Assembly: GCA_016200135.1 (NCBI GenBank)
Contig: JACQFI010000002.1
Location: forward strand, 1-64,000
Direction: 5' to 3'
Source of the DNA: Planctomycetota bacterium
Lineage (GTDB): Bacteria; Planctomycetota; SZUA-567; H5-PLA8
Length of the DNA stretch: 64,000 bases
Shown: piece after piece, positions 35,906 through 43,705 of the stretch
How the letters are laid out: the number at the start of each line of letters is the position of its first letter
How positions within the stretch are numbered: position 1 is the first letter of the stretch
Translations under genes and position numbers: made by a program
The notes under the pieces: generated by a model
What the model was told of the DNA's origin: nothing
Database searches by the model: none
Seen by the model: the letters and a program-made list of their open reading frames with translations, nothing else

Positions 35906-37495
35906 TCAGTTCAGTGTGTGGTACTTGCGCGTCGCGTAGAGGATCATGTTGGCTTCGACCTGGCGGTTCTCGATGGCCTTGTTGCTGGGGTCCTTTTCGA
36001 GCGCCTCGCCGTACAGGTCCACGGCCTTGTCGAGGTACTTCTCGGCTTCCTCGAGCACCGCGTTGTTGTTGCCCTTGGTACCCTGCGTGTACTTGCGGTA
36101 GGCGGCCATGCCCTTCTCGTAGGAATCGTTGGCCTTCTGCACGATGGAGGCCGCGGCGCCCTTGCCCACCACGCCGCTCGAATCGACGCCCGCGATCTCT
36201 TCCACCGGCCCCGAACTGCTCGCGGCTTCGGCGGCCAGATCCTTCGCCGACGCCACCGGCTGCTTGTTCTCAGGCGTGGGCGGCGGCGCGGTCTTCTTGG
36301 CCATTACGATAGTGGACTTGAAGTCCTCCTTGATCTTCGCCAGCACTTCGGCGCGGAAGACTTCCACTTCGTCCTTGGCGACCTGGTAATCGGGCAGGAG
36401 CCGCAGCAGTTCGGTGAGCGTCGCGTTGGCCTGGACCTTGCGGTTGGCCGCCGCTTGCTTGGTGGCGCGTTCGAGGTAGCGGTCGATGATCAGCTTGCGG
36501 AAAGTATCGGCCACCCGGCCGTCCTTGGTCTTCTCGAATGCCTTGTTGAGATACTCGACGCACTCGGCGCCCAAACCCAGGCGCTTGCTCAGGAAAACGA
36601 GGTCGTAGTAGTCGGTCCCAGCCGCGGCGCCGCCCAGTTCCATGCCGCTCTCAAGCTTGGAGAGGAAGTCCTTGAAGTCGCGCTGGCGGTCCTGCAGCGA
36701 GAGCGGCACCGGCTTGCCGACTTCGCCCTTGGGGATCTTGAATGTGCTGCGGCCCAAAGAGGCCGGGTTGTCCGCCGAGACCGTCTGGAGTTCGAGGAAC
36801 TCGTTCGTGTCCTGCTTTACGATGCCGCGCATCACGTTGCCGTTGGTCATGGTCACCTGCGCGGCGCTCTCGGTGGTGGCGAACTCGCTGATCTCGATGT
36901 GCTTCGTCGCGAGCTTGAACTCGCCCGCCTTCTTCACCCACGTCGTGGCGTCGTCGTGCGTCTTGGGCGCGGCCTTCATGCCAACGGCCATCTGGAACTT
37001 CTGCTTGGCGCCGTCGAAGTCCAAAAGCATGTGTTCCTTGTAAGCCGGATCGGGAACGATCGTCTCCATCTGCTTGCGGCCTTGCGCGATCAGCTCCTGC
37101 GCCTTCTTGTCCTCCTCGGCGCTGAACTCCACCGGCGGCGCGACCTTTTTGGTATCTTCGACCACGACCGTCTTCTTCTCCTCGACGATCGGCGCCTTAG
37201 GCACGTCCGGCGTCTTCTCGACAACCTCGACCTTCTTCTCCGGCGGCGGCGCGGGCGGCGGTGCGACGACCACCTGCTGCTTCGGCTGGAAGAGCGCCAT
37301 GAGCTGCGTCTTGTAGACGATGCCCAACCCGACCAGGACGCCCAGGATACCCACAAAAACGAAGAGCTTGAACGCGCCAAAAAGGCGCTGGCGCCGCTGG
37401 CGACCGCGCCAATCGACGCTCGTGCCGCCTTCGCGCTCGCGCATCACTGTCTTGGATTTCTCTTTAACGACCGTCTTACGTCCGTTGGTTGCCAT
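35906..37495 (-). CDS. Single-pass membrane protein with TPR-like repeats
   Basis: A 529-residue protein. A basic, cytoplasmic N-terminus (residues 1-40) leads to one membrane helix (LFGAFKLFVFVGILGVLVGLGIVY, about 41-63). A Pro/Val/Glu/Lys-rich spacer (APPPAPPPEKKVEVVEKTP) follows. The rest is helical and largely tetratricopeptide-like, ending with LEEAEKYLDKAVDLYGEALEKDPSNKAIENRQ. The central part also carries NVMRGIVKQDTNEFLELQT, a small beta segment. No family name can be given. The start at 37495 is set by GGGAGG 12 bases upstream. It is divergent from the VWA gene and could be an envelope scaffold. Confidence 0.7.
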   Translation of the reverse strand: MATNGRKTVVKEKSKTVMREREGGTSVDWRGRQRRQRLFGAFKLFVFVGILGVLVGLGIVYKTQLMALFQPKQQVVVAPPPAPPPEKKVEVVEKTPDVPKAPIVEEKKTVVVEDTKKVAPPVEFSAEEDKKAQELIAQGRKQMETIVPDPAYKEHMLLDFDGAKQKFQMAVGMKAAPKTHDDATTWVKKAGEFKLATKHIEISEFATTESAAQVTMTNGNVMRGIVKQDTNEFLELQTVSADNPASLGRSTFKIPKGEVGKPVPLSLQDRQRDFKDFLSKLESGMELGGAAAGTDYYDLVFLSKRLGLGAECVEYLNKAFEKTKDGRVADTFRKLIIDRYLERATKQAAANRKVQANATLTELLRLLPDYQVAKDEVEVFRAEVLAKIKEDFKSTIVMAKKTAPPPTPENKQPVASAKDLAAEAASSSGPVEEIAGVDSSGVVGKGAAASIVQKANDSYEKGMAAYRKYTQGTKGNNNAVLEEAEKYLDKAVDLYGEALEKDPSNKAIENRQVEANMILYATRKYHTLN

Positions 37496-37869
37496 GGCCG
37501 ACCGCATCCTCCCGAATCGAACAGCCGCCTTCGTGCTACGGAAAGGGGCATCTTAACTGACGGGGCGCTTCCCTTCCAGACTTCCTTCAATTCCTAAATC
37601 ACACAAGTTTTCGCACCATGAGCATAAAAAGGGCAACGCACCGTGCAAATTGGCCTGTACAGGTCTCCTAACCTTAACGTGCACGATTGAGCCAACGTGC
37701 AGGCAAAATCAAGCGAGTCCGGCCTTTTGCCAAGTGGCCATCCCTACGCTATCTCGTTTACTCGAAAACTGTTACGCTTATGATTCGCAAGCGTTATAAA
37801 CAAAAGAAGCCCCTGGCATGTGCTTTTCATTGAACCGAACCGGATAAAGCACTTTCTTGAGGATAGGGC
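37496..37869. promoter_or_regulatory. Divergent control region with candidate promoter at 37772-37800
   Basis: This 374-bp gap is AT-richer than the genes around it. TTACGC (37772-37777) and TATAAA (37795-37800) are separated by exactly 17 bp and point at the VWA gene, giving a leader of about 65 bases. A small perfect palindrome, CCTGTACAGG, lies near 37653. No RNA gene was recognised. Confidence 0.35.
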
Positions 37870-40743
37870 TTGGCCGAAGTCTTTGAGTCTCCGCTCTGGC
37901 TGCTGGCGCTGGTTCCTCTCGCGCTTGTGGTCTGGCGCGCCTGTGTGAGGGCGGGATTCCGGTGGTCCGAGCGGCGTTCGCGGTACCGCTTGGCCTTTCG
38001 AGCCGCAACCGTGCTTGCTGCCGTGCTGGCGCTGGCGGGCCTGCGCTGGCCCGGGCAAGCGCGTGCGATTCAACTGGTCGCGGCCTACGATTTCAGCGCC
38101 AGCGTCTACGATCGCACCGCGGCCGACGGCGCGCTCGCCGATCTCGCGGCGGCCGTCGAGAGCGCCGATCCCGAACTGGCGGTGACGGCCTTCGGGCGCA
38201 CGCCGGCGCTTGAACGCGCGCTGGCCAGACTCCCGGCTCGCTCCGCGCCGGCTTCAAGGGGAAGACGCGACGCCGAACCGGCCCCCGCCGATCCGTCGCG
38301 TCCGGCTCTGCCCGAACTGATCAAGCCCCGCGCGGCGCTCGACGCCGGCGCGAGCGACTACGGGGCCGCGCTCGAATTCGCGCGCGGGCAGTTCCACCCT
38401 GTGGATGGAGAACTCGCCCCTGCGCGCGCCATCGTGCTCGTTGGCGACGGCCTGGATACCGAGGGCCGCGCGGCGCTCGCGGCCGCGGCGCTGAACGGGA
38501 GCGGGATCGACTTGCTCACCTGGCCGCTGGCTTTGGGCGGCGGCGGTGATCTGCGCGTAGACGGCGTGCGCCTGCCCGAACGCGCCCAAGCCGGTCGCGG
38601 GCTGAATATCGAAGTCACCGTCGCGGGGCAGAAGCCCGGCGAAGTCGTCGTCCATGTCGGTCGCTGGACCGGCGACGGCTGGACGCCCGTGGGCAACGCG
38701 GCCGTTACGCTTGCGGCCTCCGGCGATCCGCGCGCGCAGGAGTTCCGCGCCACAGCGCGCATTCCAGACCATCCAAAAGATCAAGGCATCGCGCAGTATC
38801 TGGTCACCGTTCCGCCGGGCGTTCAGGACTATAAGGAGAACAACGCGCTCCACGCCGCCGTGCGCGTGGAAGGGCCCAAGCGCTGGGCGGTGCTCGCGCG
38901 CAAGGGCTCGACGCTGGAACGCTGGTTCAAGGCGCGCCCGAGATCGCTGGGCGTCGAAGGCGCTCTCTACACGGCCCCGGCGTTCCCGCTCTCGTCTCAG
39001 GCGTACCGCAGGTATGCCGGCGTGCTTGTAGACGGGCTCTCGGCCGAAGACCTGCCCCCCGGCGGCTCCGCCCTGCGGGCGCTGGCCGAAGCCCTGCACA
39101 GTGGACCGCCGGACGGCGGCGGCGAAGTGCACGGCGGCCTGGCCCTGGTCGCGGTGGGGAGCGAAACGGCCTTCGGCGCGGGCGAACATCCCATGGGCGG
39201 CGTGTGGGAGTCGCTCCTGCCGGCCACGTTCCGGCCCGCGGAAGACCGCGCGCGCACGATCCTCTTCCTGCTCGATATCTCGTCCTCCATGAAAGACATG
39301 ACCGCCAAGGGCCGCAAGATCGACTACGCGCGCGAGCAGCTCGGGCTGATTGTCCGGCCCGACGAACAGAACTCGGCCCTGCGCCCCACCGACCGGCTGG
39401 GGCTCGTAGCCTTCGCAGGAGAAGCAAACGTCGCGGCGGCCATCGCGAGCGAGCCCGCGCGCGGCGGATTCATCGACGCCCTCAATGGCTTGAAAGTGGA
39501 AGACCGCACCGACCTTCTCGCGGCCCTCCGCAAAGCAAGCCAGTTGCTCGAGAAGGACGAAGCCGAAGAACGCCTGGTGGTGCTGCTGAGCGACGGCGTG
39601 GATACCGCGGGCAATGCCGACGCGGATTTGGACGCCGCGGTCCGCGCGCTCTGCCCCGATCCCGCCGCGGGCGGGCGCAGGCGGACGACCTTCTTCGCAT
39701 TTGGCATCGGCACCGACGAGAAGGACACCGACGAAAAGGGCGCGGCGACGCTCAAGCGGCTGGCTAAGCTCGGCGGAGGCACCTTCTACCCCGAGTTCTT
39801 CCAGTTCGCGGAGCGGCTCAAGCGCGTCTTCGAAGAAAACCAGAAGGACCTGTACACGCGCCATGAACCGTTTCATGTTCGCGCGCGCCCGCACCCGGTG
39901 CTCGCGGCCGCGGGCGACGCCTGGCCTGTGCTGCCGTTTCGCAACCGGCTGAAGGCGCGCACTTCTTCGGAAGCGATCGTGCTGAGCGCGCCCCTGCCCG
40001 GCACGGAGACGTCCGGTTCACGCAAGCCCGATCCCATTCTGACGCTCGGGCGCTTAGGCGCCTCGCGCACGGCCGTGCTGGCTCTGGCGCTCGAGGGCGA
40101 GGCCGGCGAGGCGTTTCTCTCGCCGGGCGAGGGCTGGAAGGGCGGCCACGCGCTGCTGGCCGCGCTGCTCTCCTGGGCCGAAGGCCGCGACGCGGGCGCC
40201 GAAGGCTGGCGCATCGAGGCCGGCGCGGCCCCGCACGGACGCGTCGCGGTGATGCTCTTTGCCGAAGACCCGAAGACCGCCGAGCCGCGTAACGGCCTGA
40301 AACTCACCGCGCGCCTGACGCCTCTGGGCGGGGTGGCGGACGCCACTCAAGTGAGCAACGCCGGCAATGCGCCGGTCGCGGCGCCGCTCCTGCCCGAAGC
40401 GCCCGGCCGCTACGCCTGCGAGCTTGCGGCATCGAAGGAAGGCGTGTACCGGCTGGAGATTGAAGACGCCGCGGGAGCCACGGCGGAACGCTTCATCACC
40501 GTTCCGTACCCGGCGGAGTTCCGGCGTTTCGGGACCGACCGCAATGCGCTGGGCGAATGGGCCGAACACGCCGGGGGAACCTCGCGCATGATCAACCTGC
40601 CCGCCCACGACTTGGCCGACTGGATCGCCAAGCAGGGCCAGCGGCGCACGTACGTCTCCATGCGCCCCGCCCTGATCCTGCTCGCTGCCATCTTCCTGCT
40701 CTGCGAGATCGCCGCGCGCGGGATGCGCGCAAGGCGCTCGTAA
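37870..40743 (+). CDS. BatA-like membrane protein with two von Willebrand A domains
   Basis: A 957-residue protein. The N-terminus has two membrane helices (residues about 9-27 and 45-62). A first VWA-like domain keeps a DxSxS motif (AAYDFSASVYDRT), and a second VWA domain has an intact metal-ion site (FLLDISSSMKDMT, DRTDLLAAL, LLSDGVDTAG). The C-terminus has one more membrane helix (MRPALILLAAIFLLCEIA). Large VWA proteins of this kind with BatA-type helices occur near MoxR ATPases in many phyla, though none is adjacent here. Between the domains is a region resembling a glutamine-amidotransferase-like fold. The start is a TTG with AGGATAGGG upstream. Confidence 0.78.
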   Translation: MAEVFESPLWLLALVPLALVVWRACVRAGFRWSERRSRYRLAFRAATVLAAVLALAGLRWPGQARAIQLVAAYDFSASVYDRTAADGALADLAAAVESADPELAVTAFGRTPALERALARLPARSAPASRGRRDAEPAPADPSRPALPELIKPRAALDAGASDYGAALEFARGQFHPVDGELAPARAIVLVGDGLDTEGRAALAAAALNGSGIDLLTWPLALGGGGDLRVDGVRLPERAQAGRGLNIEVTVAGQKPGEVVVHVGRWTGDGWTPVGNAAVTLAASGDPRAQEFRATARIPDHPKDQGIAQYLVTVPPGVQDYKENNALHAAVRVEGPKRWAVLARKGSTLERWFKARPRSLGVEGALYTAPAFPLSSQAYRRYAGVLVDGLSAEDLPPGGSALRALAEALHSGPPDGGGEVHGGLALVAVGSETAFGAGEHPMGGVWESLLPATFRPAEDRARTILFLLDISSSMKDMTAKGRKIDYAREQLGLIVRPDEQNSALRPTDRLGLVAFAGEANVAAAIASEPARGGFIDALNGLKVEDRTDLLAALRKASQLLEKDEAEERLVVLLSDGVDTAGNADADLDAAVRALCPDPAAGGRRRTTFFAFGIGTDEKDTDEKGAATLKRLAKLGGGTFYPEFFQFAERLKRVFEENQKDLYTRHEPFHVRARPHPVLAAAGDAWPVLPFRNRLKARTSSEAIVLSAPLPGTETSGSRKPDPILTLGRLGASRTAVLALALEGEAGEAFLSPGEGWKGGHALLAALLSWAEGRDAGAEGWRIEAGAAPHGRVAVMLFAEDPKTAEPRNGLKLTARLTPLGGVADATQVSNAGNAPVAAPLLPEAPGRYACELAASKEGVYRLEIEDAAGATAERFITVPYPAEFRRFGTDRNALGEWAEHAGGTSRMINLPAHDLADWIAKQGQRRTYVSMRPALILLAAIFLLCEIAARGMRARRS

Positions 40744-40769
40744 GCTCCCGCGGCATCTTCCGAGTTCGA

Positions 40770-41597
40770 TCAGGTCCTCTTGAATTGGTTTCGAAGATAA
40801 GCGCGCGGCGAGAGCCCGGTCTCCCTGCGGAACATCCGCGAGAAGTGCTGCACCACCGGATAGCCGACGCGCTGGCCGACCTCCTTTACGCTCAGCCCGC
40901 CATGGTACAGCAGGTTCTTGGCGCGCTCCGCGCGCAGTTGGCGCAGATACGCCATCGGGGTCTTCCCGTTGTTGCGCTTGAAGACCCGGATCAGATGATG
41001 CGGACTCGAACGGACCGCACGCGCCACATCTTGAAGCGAGATATCCTCCGCCAGGTGGTCCGCGACGTATCGCTTCACCGCCAGGTCGAGCTGGTGAACG
41101 ATGGGGACCCGCGCGTGCTCCGGGCGAAAACCCCGTTCCACGATCGCCAACACGCGCAGGAAGAGCGCGGCGGCTTCGTGTAGCGCCGCGTTGCCGCCGG
41201 TCTCCAATGCAGCGACGACCTCTTCCACCGCCGGCCAGGCCTCGCGGCAGTCGTGGACGCAAGGCAGGCTGTCGAGCCTAAACATCTTAAGCAGACCCGG
41301 CGCCATCTCGCCGCCGAACTCGATCCAGCGGTACTGCCACAACTTGCGCCCTTCGGCCGGCTGATAGCCGTGGCTCCGGTCCGGCGGCATGAAACAGACG
41401 CTGTGCTCGCGCGCATGCAGGGGCGCGCCCTCGATATCCCCCACCCCTTCTCCGCGCACCGTGTACATGAACTGGTAGGAACGCCAGCCCTGATCGCGGC
41501 GGAAGCGCACCGGCGTGGCCGCCATGCGCGCGTACCCCGTGCTGTCGATCGTGAAGCCCTTGCGGTCCTGGGGCGGCGGCGAACTGTAAAAGGACAT
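40770..41597 (-). CDS. AraC family transcriptional regulator
   Basis: A 275-residue regulator. The N-terminal cupin-like sensor domain (residues about 20-110: SYQFMYTVRGEGVGDIEG, REHSVCFMPPDRSHGYQ, WQYRWIEFGGE) is typical of arabinose/rhamnose-type binders. The C-terminal DNA-binding domain has two helix-turn-helix motifs (SLQDVARAVRSSPHHLIRVFK and SVKEVGQRVGYPVVQHFSRMFR). AAGGAGG precedes the start at 41597. It is divergent from the isomerase-oxidoreductase-GH9 operon and most likely controls it in response to a sugar, which is inference from context. Confidence 0.92.
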   Translation of the reverse strand: MSFYSSPPPQDRKGFTIDSTGYARMAATPVRFRRDQGWRSYQFMYTVRGEGVGDIEGAPLHAREHSVCFMPPDRSHGYQPAEGRKLWQYRWIEFGGEMAPGLLKMFRLDSLPCVHDCREAWPAVEEVVAALETGGNAALHEAAALFLRVLAIVERGFRPEHARVPIVHQLDLAVKRYVADHLAEDISLQDVARAVRSSPHHLIRVFKRNNGKTPMAYLRQLRAERAKNLLYHGGLSVKEVGQRVGYPVVQHFSRMFRRETGLSPRAYLRNQFKRT

Positions 41598-41754
41598 GGA
41601 GCCTCCTTGAGCAATTTTTGGTAACTAATAGCAAGAGAAGGTACGTTTTCCAAGGCGCTAATTCGGGCTCGGAGCACTATACAGTCCTGGACCCGCTGCC
41701 GTGGCGCAGCATTTGGTAAATTACATGCACGCCTCCAATACAAGGACCTCCGCC

Positions 41755-42627
41755 ATGTTTCCCGCCATGCACTCCTGGAGTTTTCGCGACCGCTTCGCCC
41801 AGGATCCGGCCTACACGGTCTTCGACTGCCTTGACGCCACCGCCGCGATGGGCTTCACCGGCATCGAGATCATGGCGGGGAGTGCGGGCAAGCCGTCGGA
41901 GCACCTCGGTTCCGACCAACCTGCGCATCTCGGGAAGATCGTGAAGCACGCGGAGAAGCGCGGCGTGAAGATCCTGAGCCTCGCCACCTACAACGACTTC
42001 GCGTTCGTGGCCAACGAAGAGTGGCGTCTCGCCAACATCGCCTACATCCAGCGCTGGCTCGGCATCGCGGGCTCGATGGGCGTGCCGAACATCCGTATGC
42101 TCACGGGCTACTACAACGACAAGGCTCCGCGCACGCGGCTGGAGCAGCTCACCCGCGACGGCATCCGCGCTTGCGTGCCGTTTGCCGAAGCGGCCGGCGT
42201 GAATATGGCGCTCGAGAATCACAATTCGATCTTCGTGGAGGCCGGCGAGATCCTGGCGCTCATCGACGAGATCGGCAGCCCGCGCCTGACGGCCTGCCCG
42301 GACCCGAGCAACTGGGGCGGCAAAGAGTTCTGGGAGGCCGATTGTCCCGGCGAAGTGAGGGAGCGCGTGTTCGACAGCGCGGCGAAGCTTGCCGTGCGCG
42401 CGACGCAGACGCATTTAAAGATCAAGGGCGCACCCGTGGATGGAAAGCTGGCCGGGTTCGGTGATGGTCTGCTGCGGCTGCTTCGCTCGTACCGGCAGGC
42501 AGGCTATCGCGGAGGCATGGCCTTCGAATCGATCGGCGCAGGCGACTTGCTCGCGCCGCTGGCGCAGGCGCGCGAGACCGTCGAGGCGGCGATACGGCAG
42601 GTGGAAAAGGAGGAGGTTCCGGTATGA
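41755..42627 (+). CDS. Sugar phosphate isomerase/epimerase (xylose isomerase-like TIM barrel)
   Basis: A 290-residue TIM-barrel protein of the AP endonuclease 2/xylose isomerase-like superfamily. Family landmarks are FTGIEIMAGSAG, RGVKILSLATYNDFAF, the metal-ligand strand NMALENHNSIF, RLTACPDPSNWG, TQTHLKIKGAP and GYRGGMAFESIGAG. Its ATG is preferred over earlier in-frame codons because only this start lies close to AAGGACC and to the family's usual N-terminus. Its last bases overlap the next start codon as ATGA, so the two are translationally coupled. It would act on sugars or inositols together with the next gene product. Confidence 0.9.
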   Translation: MFPAMHSWSFRDRFAQDPAYTVFDCLDATAAMGFTGIEIMAGSAGKPSEHLGSDQPAHLGKIVKHAEKRGVKILSLATYNDFAFVANEEWRLANIAYIQRWLGIAGSMGVPNIRMLTGYYNDKAPRTRLEQLTRDGIRACVPFAEAAGVNMALENHNSIFVEAGEILALIDEIGSPRLTACPDPSNWGGKEFWEADCPGEVRERVFDSAAKLAVRATQTHLKIKGAPVDGKLAGFGDGLLRLLRSYRQAGYRGGMAFESIGAGDLLAPLAQARETVEAAIRQVEKEEVPV

Positions 42628-43685
42628 GCACGGGCAACGTGGCGGTGGGGCTGGTCGGCTGCGGCGAGATCAGCCGCGAGCACCTCAAGACGTACCAGAG
42701 TCTCGGGCTGAAAGTGGTCGCGCTCTGCGACCTCGACCGGGCCCGTGCGGAGAAGCGCAAGAAGGAATTCGGCCTGGAGGGCGCCGAGATTCTTTCCGAT
42801 TACCGTGAACTGGTGCAGCGCGACGATATCGAGCTCGTCACGGTCGCCACGCCGGTCGCGCTGCACGCGCCGATCACCCTCGCGGCCCTCGAGCGCGGCA
42901 AGCACGTCGCCTGCGAGAAGCCGAGCACGCTCAGCATCGAGGAGAACCGGCAGATCGTCGCCGCGGCGGAGCGTGCCCGGCGTCACGTCATTTTTCTGAG
43001 CGGCCGGATGCGCTTTGGCGCCGCGATCCTCGCGCGCCAGTACATCAAGGACGGCGACGTGGGCGATATCTACCGCGTGGACGTTACCTACTACCGGGGC
43101 CGCGGGCGCCCGGGCGTGGATATTCTCAAAGAAGCGCGCTGGTTCGCCAACAAGAAGCTGGCCGGCGGAGGCATCCTTATGGATATGGGCCAGTATTTCA
43201 TGGATCAGGTCCTGAACCTTGCCGGCTGGCCCGCGATCTCTTCCGTCTCCGCCACAACGTACAAGGGCTTTTCTCACGACCTGCCGCCCGATGTGGTGTA
43301 CGACGTCGAAGAGCATGCGACCATCTTGGCGCGCGCGGGCAACACCACGTTCAGTTTCGATTTCGCAAATATCTGCAACCATAAACCCATCCGCCGAATT
43401 ACCATTCTCGGCGCCAAAGGCGGCATCGTGATGGATGACGAACACTACTTTACCTTTTTCTCCGAGAAGTGCGGCCCCTGGCGGCAGACGGTGCACACGA
43501 CCACCTGGCGCGACGGCACGCCCGGCAACGACCACGCCTACAGCGGCCTGTGTAAGGCCATTCGAGGCGCGGATCCGGGCATCGGCACCACGCCGCGCCA
43601 GGCGCTCGCGATTACCGAGCTGACCCAGATGGCCTATCGCTCGGCCGAAGAAGGCCGCGAGGTCCGCCGGGAAGAACTCGTCTGA
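42624..43685 (+). CDS. Gfo/Idh/MocA family oxidoreductase
   Basis: A 353-residue NAD(P)-dependent dehydrogenase. The Rossmann fingerprint is VGLVGCGEISREHLK. HVACEKPSTLSIEEN carries the conserved Glu-Lys-Pro, and AGGGILMDMGQYFMDQVLNL carries the downstream catalytic-region Asp. It starts inside the isomerase gene's stop (ATGA overlap) and ends 20 bp before the GH9 gene. Coupled isomerase/oxidoreductase pairs are a common module in sugar or inositol oxidation, for example 3-keto-sugar pathways. Which sugar cannot be said. Confidence 0.93.
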   Translation: MSTGNVAVGLVGCGEISREHLKTYQSLGLKVVALCDLDRARAEKRKKEFGLEGAEILSDYRELVQRDDIELVTVATPVALHAPITLAALERGKHVACEKPSTLSIEENRQIVAAAERARRHVIFLSGRMRFGAAILARQYIKDGDVGDIYRVDVTYYRGRGRPGVDILKEARWFANKKLAGGGILMDMGQYFMDQVLNLAGWPAISSVSATTYKGFSHDLPPDVVYDVEEHATILARAGNTTFSFDFANICNHKPIRRITILGAKGGIVMDDEHYFTFFSEKCGPWRQTVHTTTWRDGTPGNDHAYSGLCKAIRGADPGIGTTPRQALAITELTQMAYRSAEEGREVRREELV

Positions 43686-43705
43686 TTCGGAAACGGGAGG
43701 CACCC

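Noticed and set aside
35918-37597. Long plus-strand open frame opposite the single-pass membrane protein
   Set aside because: The minus-strand frame has a membrane helix, TPR-like repeats and a ribosome-binding site, while the plus frame is Leu/Arg/Val-rich shadow sequence.
38254-39894. Long minus-strand open frame within the VWA gene
   Set aside because: The plus strand encodes intact DxSxS metal sites; the minus frame is antisense composition only.
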